From: Streptomyces physcomitrii
GTDB taxonomy: Bacteria; Actinomycetota; Actinomycetes; Streptomycetales; Streptomycetaceae
Assembly (NCBI RefSeq): GCF_012273655.1
Contig: NZ_JAAWWP010000002.1
Location: 380,017-444,016 of the forward strand
Length of the DNA: 64,000 nucleotides
Direction: 5' to 3'
Under the pieces are notes generated by a model. The model was not told where the DNA came from, did not search any database, and saw only the letters and a program-made list of their open reading frames with translations. Both the position numbers and the translations under genes were made by a program. Numbering within the stretch: the first letter of the stretch is position 1; the number at the start of each line of letters is the position of its first letter. Positions 45,489 to 54,251 of the stretch are shown in pieces.

Positions 45489-46754
45489 GTGAACGACCGC
45501 AACGCCCCGGCCCCTGCCGCCCCCGAGGACCCCGGCCCGCTCGCCGCCTTCGCCGCCCTGCTCACCCCGGAGGGCCGCGAGCTGCTCGGCCTCGTCGCCG
45601 GGACCGCCCCGGGCGAGGAGCTGGCCCTCGCGACCCGGCTGCGCCGGGCGCACCCGGCGGCGCTGGTCTCCGCCGCGCTCGGCCAGGAGCGGCTGCGGGC
45701 CCGGGCGGTCGCCAAGTTCGGCGCCGGGGACGCGGCGCGGATGTTCTTCACCGCGCACGGCCTCGAGCAGTCGACCCGCACCTCGGTGGCCGCCCACCGC
45801 GCCGCCCGGCTGGCCTCGCTGGGCGTGCGCAGCGTCGCCGACCTGTGCTGCGGGATCGGCGGGGACGCGCTCGCCCTCGCCCGCGCCGGGATCCGGGTGC
45901 TCGCCGTCGACCGGTCCCCGCTCACCTGCGCCGTCGCCCGCGCCAACGCGGCGGCCCTCGGCCTGGCGGACCTCGTCGAGGTGCGCGAGGCCGAGGTCAC
46001 CGAGGTGGACACCCGCGGATACGGGGCCGTCTTCGTCGACCCCGCGCGCCGGGCCCCCGCCGGACGCGGCGGCCGGGGCGGCGGCAACGTCCGCGTCTTC
46101 GACCCCGAGGCCTACTCGCCCCCGCTCTCCTGGGCCGTCGGCGCCGCCCGCACCGCCCCGTACGCCGCGCTGAAGATCGCGCCCGGCATCCCGCACGAGG
46201 CGATCCCGGAGGACGTCGAGACCGAGTGGGTCTCCGAGCGCGGGGACGTGAAGGAGGCGGTGCTGTGGTTCGGCACCGGGCGGCCGGCCTCCCGGCGGGC
46301 CACCCTGCTGCCCTCCGGCGCCGCCCTCGCCGTCCCGCTCGACCGGATGCTCCCCGACCCGGAGGTCCGCCCGGTCGGCCGCTACCTCTACGAGCCGGAC
46401 GGCGCCGTCATCCGCGCCCATCTGGTGGCCGAGGTCGCCCGGCAGGTCGGCGGCGGCCTCCTGGACGCCACCATCGCGTACGTCACCGCGGACGAGCCGC
46501 ACCCCACCCCGTACGCCACCGCCTATGAGATCACCGACCAACTGCCCTTCAACGTGAAGAAGTTGAAGGCGCTGCTCCGGGAGCGCGGGGTGGGCAACCT
46601 GACCGTGAAGAAGCGCGGATCGGCGGTGGAACCCGAGGAGTTGCGGCGCAAGGTGAAGCCCGAGGGGCCGCGGGCGGCGACGGTCTTCCTCACCCGGGTC
46701 GCGGGCGCGCCGACCATGCTGATCGGGGCGCCGGCCGGCTTCGAGCAGAACTGA
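45489..46754 (+). CDS. Class I SAM-dependent methyltransferase with THUMP-like C-terminus
   Basis: 421 residues. The SAM site is DLCCGIGGDALALA near 118-131, acidic AVDRSP follows, and VFVDPARR fills the catalytic-motif position seen in RNA methyltransferases. The C-terminal 100 residues (FNVKKLKALLRERGVGNLTVKKRG) match the THUMP-like domain, suggesting an RNA substrate. The family is uncharacterised; the substrate is inferred. GTG start. It is convergent with the ECF42 sigma gene, 7 bp apart. Confidence 0.82.
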   Translation: MNDRNAPAPAAPEDPGPLAAFAALLTPEGRELLGLVAGTAPGEELALATRLRRAHPAALVSAALGQERLRARAVAKFGAGDAARMFFTAHGLEQSTRTSVAAHRAARLASLGVRSVADLCCGIGGDALALARAGIRVLAVDRSPLTCAVARANAAALGLADLVEVREAEVTEVDTRGYGAVFVDPARRAPAGRGGRGGGNVRVFDPEAYSPPLSWAVGAARTAPYAALKIAPGIPHEAIPEDVETEWVSERGDVKEAVLWFGTGRPASRRATLLPSGAALAVPLDRMLPDPEVRPVGRYLYEPDGAVIRAHLVAEVARQVGGGLLDATIAYVTADEPHPTPYATAYEITDQLPFNVKKLKALLRERGVGNLTVKKRGSAVEPEELRRKVKPEGPRAATVFLTRVAGAPTMLIGAPAGFEQN

Positions 46755-46761
46755 CGGTACG

Positions 46762-48084
46762 TCACTTTCCGTCTGGGTACGCCGAGTCGGGGCCGGACTC
46801 CGCCGCGCGGCGCAGCAGCAGGGCACGTTCGCGGGCGTTGCGGGTGAGTGCGGCCGCGCGGCGGAACTCCGCGGCCGCCTCGGGGCCGCGGCCGAGGCGG
46901 GCGAGCAGGTCGCCGCGGACGCTGGGCAGCAAGTGGTAGCCGTCCAGGGCGCCTTGGGCGGCCAGGGCGTCGACGAGGGCGAGGCCCCGCTCGGGCCCCT
47001 CGGCCATCCCGAGGGCGACGGCGCGGTTGAGTTCGACCACCGGGGAGGGCGCCTGCCTGGCCAACAGGCCGTAAAGGGTGGCGATCCGCGCCCAGTCGGT
47101 GTCCTCGTAGCGGTGGGCGCCCGCGTGCGAGGCGGCGATCGCGGCCTGGAGCACATACGGTCCGTGCGGGGCGCCCCGGGCCGCCTCCTCGGCGCGGCCG
47201 AGGGCGGTGAAGCCGCGGGCGATCAGCAGCCGGTTCCAGCGGGCCCGGTTCTGGTCGCGGAGCAGCACCGGGTACCCGTCCGGTCCGGTGCGGGCGGCGA
47301 GCCGGGAGGCCTGGAGCTCCAACAGGGCGGCGAGGCCGTGCACTTCGGGCTCCCGCGGCATCAGGCCCGCGAGCACCCGGGCCAGCCGCAGCGCCTCCTC
47401 GCAGAGCGCCGGGCGCACCAGGTCCTCGCCCTCGGTGGCCGCGTACCCCTCGTTGAAGATCAGGTAGACGACCTCCAGGACCGAGCCGAGCCGCGCCTGG
47501 CGGTCCTCGCCCACCGGCACCTCGAAGGGCACCTCCCGTTCCGCGAGGGTGCGCTTGGCGCGGACCAGGCGCTGGGCGACGGCGGACTCGGCGGCGAGGA
47601 AGGCGCGGGCGATCTCGGCGGTGCTCAGGCCGCCGAGCAGCCTCAGGGTCAGGGTGATCCGGGACCGCGGGGAGAGCACCGGGTGGCAGGAGACGAAGAG
47701 CAGCCGCAGCAGGTCGTCGTCGATGGCCTCGGCGTCCGGCACCGCGGCCGGGTCCTCGGCCGGGTCGCCCGCCGGGGGCGCCGTCTCCAGCTCGCGCCCG
47801 AGCACGGCGAGCTTGCGCGCGTAGCGCTCCCGGCGGCGGACCAGGTCGACCGCGCGGCGCCGGGCGGCGGTCATCAGCCAGGCCCCCGGCCGGTCCGGGA
47901 TGCCCTCGCGGGGCCACTGCTCCAAGGCGGCGACCAGGGCGTCCTGGGCGAGTTCCTCGGCGGTGCCGATCTCGCGCACCAGCCGGGCGGTGGCGGCGAT
48001 CAGGCGGGGCGACTCCATCCGGAAGACGGTCTCGACGACCCGGCGGACCTCCTCGGCGGCCGCCTCGCCCCGCGCTGCGCTCAT
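46762..48084 (-). CDS. ECF42-type sigma factor with C-terminal TPR-like extension
   Basis: 440 residues. Sigma-2 (ESPRLIAATARLVREIGTAEELAQDALVAALEQWP) and sigma-4 (LLRLLFVSCHPVLSPRSRITLTLRLLGGLSTAEIARAFLAAESAVAQRLVRAK) are followed by about 240 residues of helical repeats. This extension, with a DGPF protein next door, defines the ECF42 group, which has no anti-sigma factor; the extension is required for activity. I use ATG 48084, where conserved sequence begins. An in-frame GTG at 48213 overlaps the DGPF stop codon by GTGA and could be a translationally coupled start, adding 43 disordered residues. Confidence 0.88.
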   Translation of the reverse strand: MSAARGEAAAEEVRRVVETVFRMESPRLIAATARLVREIGTAEELAQDALVAALEQWPREGIPDRPGAWLMTAARRRAVDLVRRRERYARKLAVLGRELETAPPAGDPAEDPAAVPDAEAIDDDLLRLLFVSCHPVLSPRSRITLTLRLLGGLSTAEIARAFLAAESAVAQRLVRAKRTLAEREVPFEVPVGEDRQARLGSVLEVVYLIFNEGYAATEGEDLVRPALCEEALRLARVLAGLMPREPEVHGLAALLELQASRLAARTGPDGYPVLLRDQNRARWNRLLIARGFTALGRAEEAARGAPHGPYVLQAAIAASHAGAHRYEDTDWARIATLYGLLARQAPSPVVELNRAVALGMAEGPERGLALVDALAAQGALDGYHLLPSVRGDLLARLGRGPEAAAEFRRAAALTRNARERALLLRRAAESGPDSAYPDGK

Positions 48085-48209
48085 CCGGCCATCAGACACC
48101 GGCCGGGCATCCGGCACCAGGGCCGGACGCCCGGTGTCGCCGGACGCCCGGCCGCGGCGGCGGTGCGCGGCGGCGCGGGCGGTGCCCACGGCGGGTACGG
48201 CGTGCGTGC

Positions 48210-48563
48210 TCACTCGGCGATCTGGCGGACCTCGCAGGTGACCGTCCAGTGGTCGTCGTGGACCCGCAGGAAGCGCTTGGACCATTCGACGGCCTCGGCC
48301 ATGTCCTTGCACTGGGAGAGGGCGTAGCCGCCGATGACCTCCTTGGTCTCGGTGAACGGCCCGTCGGTGACCGAGATCCGGCCGCCCTCCCAGTGCACCC
48401 GCACGCCCTCCGCGGTGGGGGTGAGCCCCGCGGTGTCGAGCATCACCCCGGCCTTGGTGATCTCCTCCAGGAGCGCGTTCATGCGCTCCGTCATCTCCTC
48501 GCTCGGGCCCTCGGCGGGGGCGTTCTTCTCGTCGATGCGGACCAGCGACAGAAAGCGCGGCAT
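48210..48563 (-). CDS. DGPF/YCII-domain protein
   Basis: 117 residues of the YCII-related family with the DGPF motif in VTDGPFTETKEVIGGYAL. DGPF proteins are the usual targets of ECF42 sigma factors; their reaction is unknown (a dimeric alpha/beta-barrel fold is expected). A GAGGGAG RBS precedes the ATG by 8 nt. A TGTCGA...CGA promoter lies about 75-100 bp upstream. It is cotranscribed with the sigma factor. Confidence 0.9.
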   Translation of the reverse strand: MPRFLSLVRIDEKNAPAEGPSEEMTERMNALLEEITKAGVMLDTAGLTPTAEGVRVHWEGGRISVTDGPFTETKEVIGGYALSQCKDMAEAVEWSKRFLRVHDDHWTVTCEVRQIAE

Positions 48564-49152
48564 GGTGTGCTCCCTCGGTACGGCGGCGGGCTCCGGGCCC
48601 TCCGCGGGGCGGGGCCGGTCCCCGTCCTCACCCCTGCGTCGACCGGGCCGGGCGGAAATCGACATCCGCCGCCGAACTTTTCCGGAGAATTTTTTCCGCG
48701 TCCCCGAGGACACCCCGGGCGCCCTCGGAAGGAGCACCCGAAGCCCCGGCGGGAGCCCGCGAAAAGAACCAAGGAAATCCTCAAGGAAGCGGCAATAAGT
48801 CTGACCATTTCCCGTGCGGAGAGCTTCGGCGGGGCCGTCTTTCCCGGCGGGGCGTGAGAGCGCTCACTACTGCCTTGCGCGGGGGATGATCTCCACCGAC
48901 GATGTTCTGACCTCGTCCTCGACTTCCCTGTCCGCGGTGCCCCCTGGGCCGCGGCCGGGGATTTTCCGGCCCTGTCCGGAACCACCGGGCAAACGGTCCG
49001 CGGGATTGTCTGCCTACCGGTCCGTAACACCACGGGCCTTCCCGCCGTCATCGATAATCCCCTCGTATACGGGCGGCAATCGGGAATCGGCGCGCCCCGA
49101 ACGGCAGTTGAAGGTACGGATGACCCAGCGAGCCCCATGGAGGGGACCGGCG
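48564..49152. other. Divergent intergenic region between DGPF and hydrolase genes
   Basis: 589 bp without a gene. It contains the ECF42 promoter, a GAGCGCTC-core site at 48854-48867 (close to the cellulose/cello-oligosaccharide CebR operator), and on the plus strand CGTAAC at 49023 with CGTCAT at 49046 (17-bp spacer), a possible BldN-type promoter for the hydrolase. Confidence 0.5.
48637..48664 (-). promoter_or_regulatory. ECF42-type promoter of the DGPF-sigma operon
   Basis: Minus strand TGTCGA (48664-48659), 16-bp spacer, TCGACG (48642-48637). TGTCGA at -35 and CGA at -10 is the ECF42 target motif as I recall it, implying autoregulation. The spacer length fits. Confidence 0.7.
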
Positions 49153-50154
49153 ATGAACGGCGTGCGGCACGAACTCCTCGGCGAGGCGCACCTCACGCTG
49201 CCCGAGGGCACGCCGAAGGCGGTCATCGTGCTCAACCCCGCGATGGGCGTGCCCGCCACGTACTACGCGCGTTTCAGCGCCCAGCTCGCCGGCCACGGGA
49301 TCGCCGTGGTCGCCGCCGAACTGCGCGGGCAGGGCGCCAGCCGCCCCCGCTCCGGCCGCCGCACCCGGCACGGCTACCAGCAGCTGATCGCGCACGACGT
49401 CCCCGAGACCGTCGCCGCCGTCCGCGCCCACTTCGGCCCCGAACTCCCGCTCTACCTGCTCGGGCACAGCCTCGGCGGCCAGATATCCATGCTGTACGCG
49501 ACCCGGGAGCACGCCCGCACCCATGTCGACGGCCTGGTCCTGGTCGCCTCCGGCACCGCGCACTTCCGCGCCTACCCGGGCCTGCGGCGGGCCGGGGTGC
49601 TGCTCTTCTCGCAGTCCGCCGCGACGCTGGCCTCGGTCTGGGGCTACTGGCCCGGGCACCGGCTCGGCTTCGGCGGCCGCCAGCCCGCGATGCTGATGCG
49701 CGACTGGGCCCGGCTCGCCCGCACCGGCCGCTTCAGCCCCGCCGACGCCGACGTCGACTACGAGGCGCTGCTGCGCGAGACCCGGCTGCCGGTGCTCGCG
49801 GTCTCGGTGGCGGGCGACACCCAGTACTCGCCGCGCAGCGCCGTGGACGGCCTGGTGCGCAAGCTGCCGCCGGGCGTCGCGACCCGGATGCACTGGCGGC
49901 CCTCCGACGGCTCCCGGCCCGGCCATCTGCGCTGGCCCCGCTCCGCCGACGAACTCGCCACCCGGATCGCCGAGTGGACCACCGAGCTGCGGGCCGCCCG
50001 CCCGCAGCGGACCCCGGCACCCCGGCAGGGCCCCACCGCCCCGCCGCCGACCCGGGTCAGGCCCGCACAGCTCCGGCCCGCGCAGCTCGGGCCCGCGCAG
50101 GCCGAGCTGCCCGGACCCGCGCGGACGCCGCGCACACCGGCCGCCGAGAGCTGA
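49153..50154 (+). CDS. Alpha/beta hydrolase (monoacylglycerol lipase/lysophospholipase-like)
   Basis: 333 residues. Nucleophile elbow GHSLGG near 110-115, oxyanion-region NPAMGVPATYY, Arg-Gly strand LRGQGAS, catalytic Asp near DTQYS and His in PGHLRW. The last 50 residues are a Pro/Ala-rich tail with RPAQL repeats. ATG 49153 chosen for its GGAGGGG RBS 8 nt upstream; an ATG at 49120 lacks one. The substrate is unknown. Confidence 0.82.
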   Translation: MNGVRHELLGEAHLTLPEGTPKAVIVLNPAMGVPATYYARFSAQLAGHGIAVVAAELRGQGASRPRSGRRTRHGYQQLIAHDVPETVAAVRAHFGPELPLYLLGHSLGGQISMLYATREHARTHVDGLVLVASGTAHFRAYPGLRRAGVLLFSQSAATLASVWGYWPGHRLGFGGRQPAMLMRDWARLARTGRFSPADADVDYEALLRETRLPVLAVSVAGDTQYSPRSAVDGLVRKLPPGVATRMHWRPSDGSRPGHLRWPRSADELATRIAEWTTELRAARPQRTPAPRQGPTAPPPTRVRPAQLRPAQLGPAQAELPGPARTPRTPAAES

Positions 50155-50189
50155 GGCCCCGGCCGCGCCGGACCGCGGCCACACAGATT

Positions 50190-50220
50190 CCCCGGGCGGG
50201 GACGGGGGTACCGCCCGGGG
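50190..50220. terminator. Hairpin terminator between convergent genes
   Basis: CCCCGGGCGG (50190-50199) pairs perfectly with CCGCCCGGGG (50211-50220), loop 11 nt. Confidence 0.8.
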
Positions 50221-50250
50221 TTCCAGCTCCCCCTGCCGGACACCGCCGGC

Positions 50251-50319
50251 CGGTGTCCGGCTCCTCCGCCAGTCGGTGTCCGGCCCCTCCGCTAGTCGGT
50301 GTCCGGCTCCTCGCCGACC
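50251..50319. repeat. 23-bp tandem repeat, three copies, at a gene's 3' end
   Basis: Units CGGTGTCCGGCTCCTCCGCC... start at 50251, 50274 and 50297. On the minus strand the third encodes the C-terminal EEPDTD of the small gene at 50292, and its TAG stop lies within the second. Confidence 0.93.
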
Positions 50320-50561
50320 GCCTCGAACCGCCACCGGTGCACCGCCCGGGAGACCAAGGCGGCCTCCGGCTCGGGCAGTTCGGGCAGCTCGGCCTCGTAG
50401 GGGGCGTCCCACCAGGTGAGGACGAGGACGCGGTCGCCGGGGGCGCGGAAGGTCTCGCGGCGCGGCGGGCGCGGGCGCAGCTCCTGGGCGCGGGCCCAGC
50501 GCAGCAGCTCCTCGCCCCGCCCCTCGGCGGCGCGGGCCTCCCACATCAGGGTGACGGTCAA
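50292..50561 (-). CDS. Small conserved protein linked to tsaD, TTG start
   Basis: 89 residues starting MTVTLMWEARAAEGRGEELLRWA. The N-terminal VTLMWEARAAEGR(G/A)EELL resembles a ferredoxin-like dimeric alpha/beta-barrel (ABM type), but there is no functional assignment. The start is probably TTG (50561) because GAGGAGG lies 9 nt upstream; the nearest ATG is 15 nt further in and badly spaced. It begins 32 bp after the tsaD stop, so it is probably translated from the same mRNA. The C-terminus lies in a 23-bp repeat. Confidence 0.75.
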   Translation of the reverse strand: MTVTLMWEARAAEGRGEELLRWARAQELRPRPPRRETFRAPGDRVLVLTWWDAPYEAELPELPEPEAALVSRAVHRWRFEAVGEEPDTD

Positions 50562-50593
50562 CGGGCTCGGCCTCCTCGGCGCCGCCGGGCGGC

Positions 50594-51799
50594 TCAGGGG
50601 TACAGGTTGTCCTTGGCGAGTTCGTGCACGTGGTCGTGATCGTGGGAGTGGCCGTGCGGATGACCGTGGCCGTGCGGGTGGCCGTGCCCGTGCGCGCCGC
50701 CGCCCTCCGCCTCCGCCGTCCCGCCCGCCTCCGCGGTGTCCTTGCGCGCGCCCGGCACATGCGGCTCGGTGACCGGCAGCGAGGAGTCGGCGGGGAGTTC
50801 CCAGTCGGAGGCGGCGCGCCCGCGGGCGACCATCTCGGCGCCGAGGGCGGCGACCATCGCGCCGTTGTCCGTGCACAGCTTCGGCCGGGGCACCCGCAGC
50901 CGGATGCCGTACTTCTCGCAGCGCTCCTGGGCGAGCGCCCGCAGCCGCGAGTTGGCGGCGACCCCGCCGCCGATCATCAGATGGTCCACGCCCTCCTCCC
51001 GGCAGGCCCGCACCGCCTTCTGCGTCAGCACGTCGACCACGGCCTCCTGGAAGGACGCCGCCACATCCCGCACCGGCACCTCCTCCCCCGCCGCCCGCTT
51101 CGCCTCGATCCAGCGCGCCACCGCGGTCTTCAGCCCGGAGAAGGAGAAGTCGTACGGGGCGTCGCGCGGGCCGGTGAGCCCGCGGGGGAAGGCGATGGCG
51201 CCGGGGTCGCCCTCGCGGGCGTAGCGGTCGATGACCGGGCCGCCGGGGAAGCCGAGGTGCAGCACCCGGGCGATCTTGTCGAAGGCCTCGCCCGCGGCGT
51301 CGTCGATGGTGGCGCCGAGCGGCCGTACGTCGGAGGTGATGTCGGTGGAGAGCAGCAGCGAGGAGTGGCCGCCGGAGACGAGCAGGGCCATCGTCGGCTC
51401 CGGCAGCGCGCCGTGCTCCAGCTGGTCCACGCAGATGTGCGAGGCCAGGTGGTTCACGCCGTAGAGCGGCTTGCCGAGGGCGTAGGCGTAGGCCTTCGCC
51501 GCGGAGACGCCGACCAGGAGCGCGCCCGCGAGGCCCGGGCCCGCGGTGACCGCGATGCCGTCCAGATCGCTCGCGGCGACCCCGGCCTCCTTCAGGGCCC
51601 GCTGGATGGTGGGCACCATCGCCTCCAGGTGCGCCCGGGAGGCGACCTCGGGCACCACCCCGCCGAAGCGGGCGTGCTCGTCGACGCTGGAGGCGACGGC
51701 GTCGGCGAGCAGGGTGGTGCCGCGGACGACACCGACCCCGGTCTCGTCGCAGGAGGTCTCGATGCCGAGGACGAGCGGCTCGTCGCGTACGTCAGCCAT
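50594..51799 (-). CDS. tsaD: tRNA N6-threonylcarbamoyladenosine synthase subunit TsaD, His-rich tail
   Basis: Transfers threonylcarbamoyl to A37 of ANN-decoding tRNAs, with TsaB and TsaE. 401 residues, versus about 340-365 normally. Metal-ligand His117 and His121 in [15 protein letters not shown] at the start and SGGHSSL are diagnostic. After residue about 350 an extra Ala/Glu/Gly linker leads to a tail of alternating His ([22 protein letters not shown]), suggesting metal binding beyond the active site. Its start overlaps the rimI stop by 8 nt, consistent with translational coupling in tsaB-rimI-tsaD. Confidence 0.96.
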   Translation of the reverse strand: MADVRDEPLVLGIETSCDETGVGVVRGTTLLADAVASSVDEHARFGGVVPEVASRAHLEAMVPTIQRALKEAGVAASDLDGIAVTAGPGLAGALLVGVSAAKAYAYALGKPLYGVNHLASHICVDQLEHGALPEPTMALLVSGGHSSLLLSTDITSDVRPLGATIDDAAGEAFDKIARVLHLGFPGGPVIDRYAREGDPGAIAFPRGLTGPRDAPYDFSFSGLKTAVARWIEAKRAAGEEVPVRDVAASFQEAVVDVLTQKAVRACREEGVDHLMIGGGVAANSRLRALAQERCEKYGIRLRVPRPKLCTDNGAMVAALGAEMVARGRAASDWELPADSSLPVTEPHVPGARKDTAEAGGTAEAEGGGAHGHGHPHGHGHPHGHSHDHDHVHELAKDNLYP

Positions 51800-52367
51800 G
51801 GAGTGATCCTTGTGAACCGGGTGCGGCGGGGGCTCCGGGGCCGCCTGCCGGAGGAGCGGGCGCCATGGTCAGGCGCATGACGAGGGCATCGACGTTCCCG
51901 GGCTGGTAGTAGCCGCGGCGGAAGCCGATGGGCGCGAAGCCGAAGCGTTCGTACAGGCGCTGGGCGCGGTGGTTGTCGACGCGGACTTCGAGGAGCACCT
52001 CGGTGCACTCGAAGCGGGTGGCCCAGCCGAGCAGGTCGGTGAGCAGCCGGGCGCCGAGCCCGGTGCCCCAGTGCTCGCGGTCGACCGCGATGGTCTGGAC
52101 GTCGCCGAGGCCGCCGGAGGCGGCGAAGCCCGCGTACCCGGCGAGCCGGCCGTCCTCGGCCTCGGCGACCACATAGCGGCGGTTGGCGCCCGCGCCCCTG
52201 GCGTGCGCGAGCTCGGACCAGAACATGCCCCGGGACCAGGCGTCCTCGGGGAAGAGCACGCGCTCCAGGGCGAGCACCGGCTCGATGTCCCACCAGCGCA
52301 TCTCCCGCAGCCGGGGGCCGTCCTCGGCCGCCGCGCTCCGCTGCGGTTCACCGGCTGCGGCGCTCAC
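51792..52367 (-). CDS. rimI: Ribosomal protein bS18-alanine N-acetyltransferase RimI-like (GNAT)
   Basis: 191 residues. GNAT motif [20 protein letters not shown] binds acetyl-Co[29 protein letters not shown] is the RimI-type C-terminal half. Predicted to acetylate the N-terminus of ribosomal protein S18 or a related target. The GTG start (52367) overlaps the tsaB stop as GTGA. The final 20 residues are Pro/Gly-rich. Its place between tsaB and tsaD is conserved in bacteria. Confidence 0.92.
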   Translation of the reverse strand: MSAAAGEPQRSAAAEDGPRLREMRWWDIEPVLALERVLFPEDAWSRGMFWSELAHARGAGANRRYVVAEAEDGRLAGYAGFAASGGLGDVQTIAVDREHWGTGLGARLLTDLLGWATRFECTEVLLEVRVDNHRAQRLYERFGFAPIGFRRGYYQPGNVDALVMRLTMAPAPPAGGPGAPAAPGSQGSLHG

Positions 52368-53017
52368 TTGGGGGTGACCACCTTGTAGTTCTTCGGCACC
52401 TGGGCGTCGGGGCGGCGCAGGTACAGCGGCCGCGGGGCGAGGAGTTCCGCACCCGCGGCGAGCCGCCGGGCCGCCACCGCGGCCAGCGCCGCGGCCGAGA
52501 CGTGCTCGGGCCCGCGCGGGTCCGCGAAGACCTCCGGGTAGAGCAGGGCACCGGCGCCCACCGCGGGCAGGGCCGTGAGCTCGGCGGCGATCTCGGCCGG
52601 GCGGTCCACGGCGGGCTCCGAGGTACGGGTCGCGGCGTTCTCGTAGCGCGCCCAGTAGACCTCCTTGCGCCGGGCGTCGGTGGCCACCACGAAGGGCTCG
52701 TCGAGCCCCGCCTCGTGGGCGAGGCCGTCCAGGGTGCACAGCCCGTGCACCGGGACGCCGAGGGCGAGCCCGAAGGTGTCGGCGGTCATCAGGCCGACGC
52801 GCAGCCCGGTGTACGGGCCGGGTCCGACGCCGACGACGATGCCGGTGACCGCGGTGAGCGGGGCCTTGGCCTCCGCGAGCACCCGGTCCACGGCGGGCAG
52901 CAGCAGCTCCCCGTGGCGCCGGGCGTCCACCTGGCGGGAGGAGGCGACGACGTTCTCGCCGTCGTGCAGGGCGACCGTGACGGCCGGGGTGGCGGTATCA
53001 AGAGCGAGCAGGAGCAC
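52364..53017 (-). CDS. tsaB: TsaB, t6A complex scaffold protein
   Basis: 217 residues, an ASKHA-fold paralogue of TsaD lacking its metal site, required for t6A assembly. LALDTATPA strand, GVGPGPYTGLRVG and LDGLA are diagnostic. GTG start; TAGGCT lies 6 nt upstream, so a leaderless transcript is plausible. First gene of tsaB-rimI-tsaD. Confidence 0.95.
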   Translation of the reverse strand: MLLLALDTATPAVTVALHDGENVVASSRQVDARRHGELLLPAVDRVLAEAKAPLTAVTGIVVGVGPGPYTGLRVGLMTADTFGLALGVPVHGLCTLDGLAHEAGLDEPFVVATDARRKEVYWARYENAATRTSEPAVDRPAEIAAELTALPAVGAGALLYPEVFADPRGPEHVSAAALAAVAARRLAAGAELLAPRPLYLRRPDAQVPKNYKVVTPK

Positions 53018-53176
53018 GCAAACAGCCTACGGCTCCGGCACCCGTGCCACGGCCCGGCAGCGGCGGACCGGCGCACGAGTGCCCGGCTGCTACCGTCGAC
53101 CCCGGGGTCCCCTCGGTGCGGGATTCCGCCGAATGACCCGGCCGCAGGGCGCCGGGTACGGGGACGAGAGGCGGCA

Positions 53177-53731
53177 GTGGTGTCACGGAGCAGCTCGGGA
53201 TTCGTGGCCGCGCTCACCGCGGCGGCGATGGCCGCGGTCGGCTTCCTCGCCTACCAGGCCTCGGCGAACGCGCCGGAGGACCTGGGCCGCGAGCCCGCCG
53301 CCAAGTCCCCGGGCGCCTCCGGTCCCGAGTCCCCCGCCAAGCCGAAGCCCGACCAGCTGCCCGCCCACTCCGGCACCGGCGAGCGGGTCGTCTACTCGCT
53401 GCGCGCCGACCGGGTCTGGCTGGTGGGCGAGGACAACCGGGCCCAGACCAGCTACCGGGTCACCCCGAGCAGCGTCGACCCGCTGCCCGGCAGCTACCGG
53501 GTGACCTCCCGCTCCGAGTCCGTGGTCGGCTCCGACGGCGTCCCCATCGAGCATGTGGTGCGCTTCGCGGTGACCGACGGCGTGGTGATCGGCTTCAGCG
53601 CGGCCGTGGACGGCTCGACCCCGAAGCCCGACCCGGACAAGCGCACCGGCGGCATCCGCCAGTCCCGCTCCGACGCGAACGTGATGTGGAAGTTCGCGGG
53701 CGAGGGCGGCAAGGTCGTCGTGGTGCGCTGA
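53177..53731 (+). CDS. Membrane-anchored or secreted protein of unknown function
   Basis: 184 residues. An N-terminal hydrophobic helix (SSGFVAALTAAAMAAVGFLAYQA) follows two adjacent GTG codons, either of which could be the start; GAGAGG is 5-9 nt upstream. A Pro/Lys linker leads to a beta-rich domain of about 130 residues (RVVYSLRADRVWLV, YRVTPSSVDPLPGSYRVTSR, VIGFSAAVDGS). I do not recognise a family. It is divergent from tsaB. Confidence 0.7.
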   Translation: MVSRSSSGFVAALTAAAMAAVGFLAYQASANAPEDLGREPAAKSPGASGPESPAKPKPDQLPAHSGTGERVVYSLRADRVWLVGEDNRAQTSYRVTPSSVDPLPGSYRVTSRSESVVGSDGVPIEHVVRFAVTDGVVIGFSAAVDGSTPKPDPDKRTGGIRQSRSDANVMWKFAGEGGKVVVVR

Positions 53732-53805
53732 GGGCCCGGGGCGCGCTGAGGCGCACGGGACGCGGGAACGCGGGCCGGGCTCTGCGACTCGTGTAGGACG
53801 TGCCG

Positions 53806-53859
53806 GGTCGCGTACGCGCCCGATCGCACACGTTCCAGGTCGCGTACGCGCCCGATCGC
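53806..53859. repeat. 22-bp direct repeat (32-bp period) after a gene
   Basis: GGTCGCGTACGCGCCCGATCGC occurs at 53806-53827 and 53838-53859, 75 bp after the stop at 53731. A weak third copy begins near 53945. A run of nine G follows near 53874. Confidence 0.93.
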
Positions 53860-54003
53860 GTACGTGCCGATGCGGGGGGGGGCGCCTGGCACTCCCCTCG
53901 CTCACGCGCCGAACTCGCCTGCGTGCCGAGTCACTTCGTGATGTCGCGCCCCCTCGCGTACGAGCCCGGGTGAGCCCCTACGCGCCCCGTGAGCCCGGAG
54001 GTC

Positions 54004-54219
54004 TCAGGCGGCCTTGCTGTCCTGGTGGCCGGTCGGCTCGGCGCGGTCGTCCCGCGGGTCCTCCGGCGTCTCGTGCGGCGGGGTGCGCGGCGGGGTGGAG
54101 ACCGCGTCCGCGGCGACGCAGGACTGGAGCAGCTCGCTCATCGACAGGGCCGAGGGCACGGGCGGCTCGGCAACGGGCGCCTCGTGCTCCGGCCGCGCCT
54201 GGCGCTGGGATGCCGACAT
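54004..54219 (-). CDS. Small Pro/Glu-rich protein with iron-box-like upstream site
   Basis: 71 residues: MSASQRQARPEHEAPVAEPP..., a short hydrophobic-polar stretch SMSELLQSCVAADAVSTPP, then RTPPHETPEDPRDD. One cysteine (Cys34). An unusually strong AGGAGG RBS is 5 nt before the ATG, which is why I accept so short a frame. A palindromic TTAGGCATGCCTTA lies about 33 bp upstream. No family recognised; no transport or maturation gene is adjacent. Confidence 0.6.
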   Translation of the reverse strand: MSASQRQARPEHEAPVAEPPVPSALSMSELLQSCVAADAVSTPPRTPPHETPEDPRDDRAEPTGHQDSKAA

Positions 54220-54251
54220 GGTGCCTCCTGAGCTTCCGGCGGCACGCGCAG

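Noticed and set aside
44427..47156. Single 909-codon minus-strand frame joining the deacetylase with the region of the methyltransferase
   Set aside because: The plus-strand methyltransferase (45489-46754) has clear family motifs, and the deacetylase has its own start and lipoprotein signal at 45398, so the long frame is accidental.
48084..48213. Use of the upstream GTG (48213) as the main ECF42 sigma start
   Set aside because: The extra 43 residues are Arg/Ala-rich and not typical of the family; kept only as an alternative despite the GTGA overlap.
54004..54219. Lanthipeptide or other RiPP precursor
   Set aside because: One Cys only and no modification, protease or transporter gene nearby; kept as an unassigned small protein.
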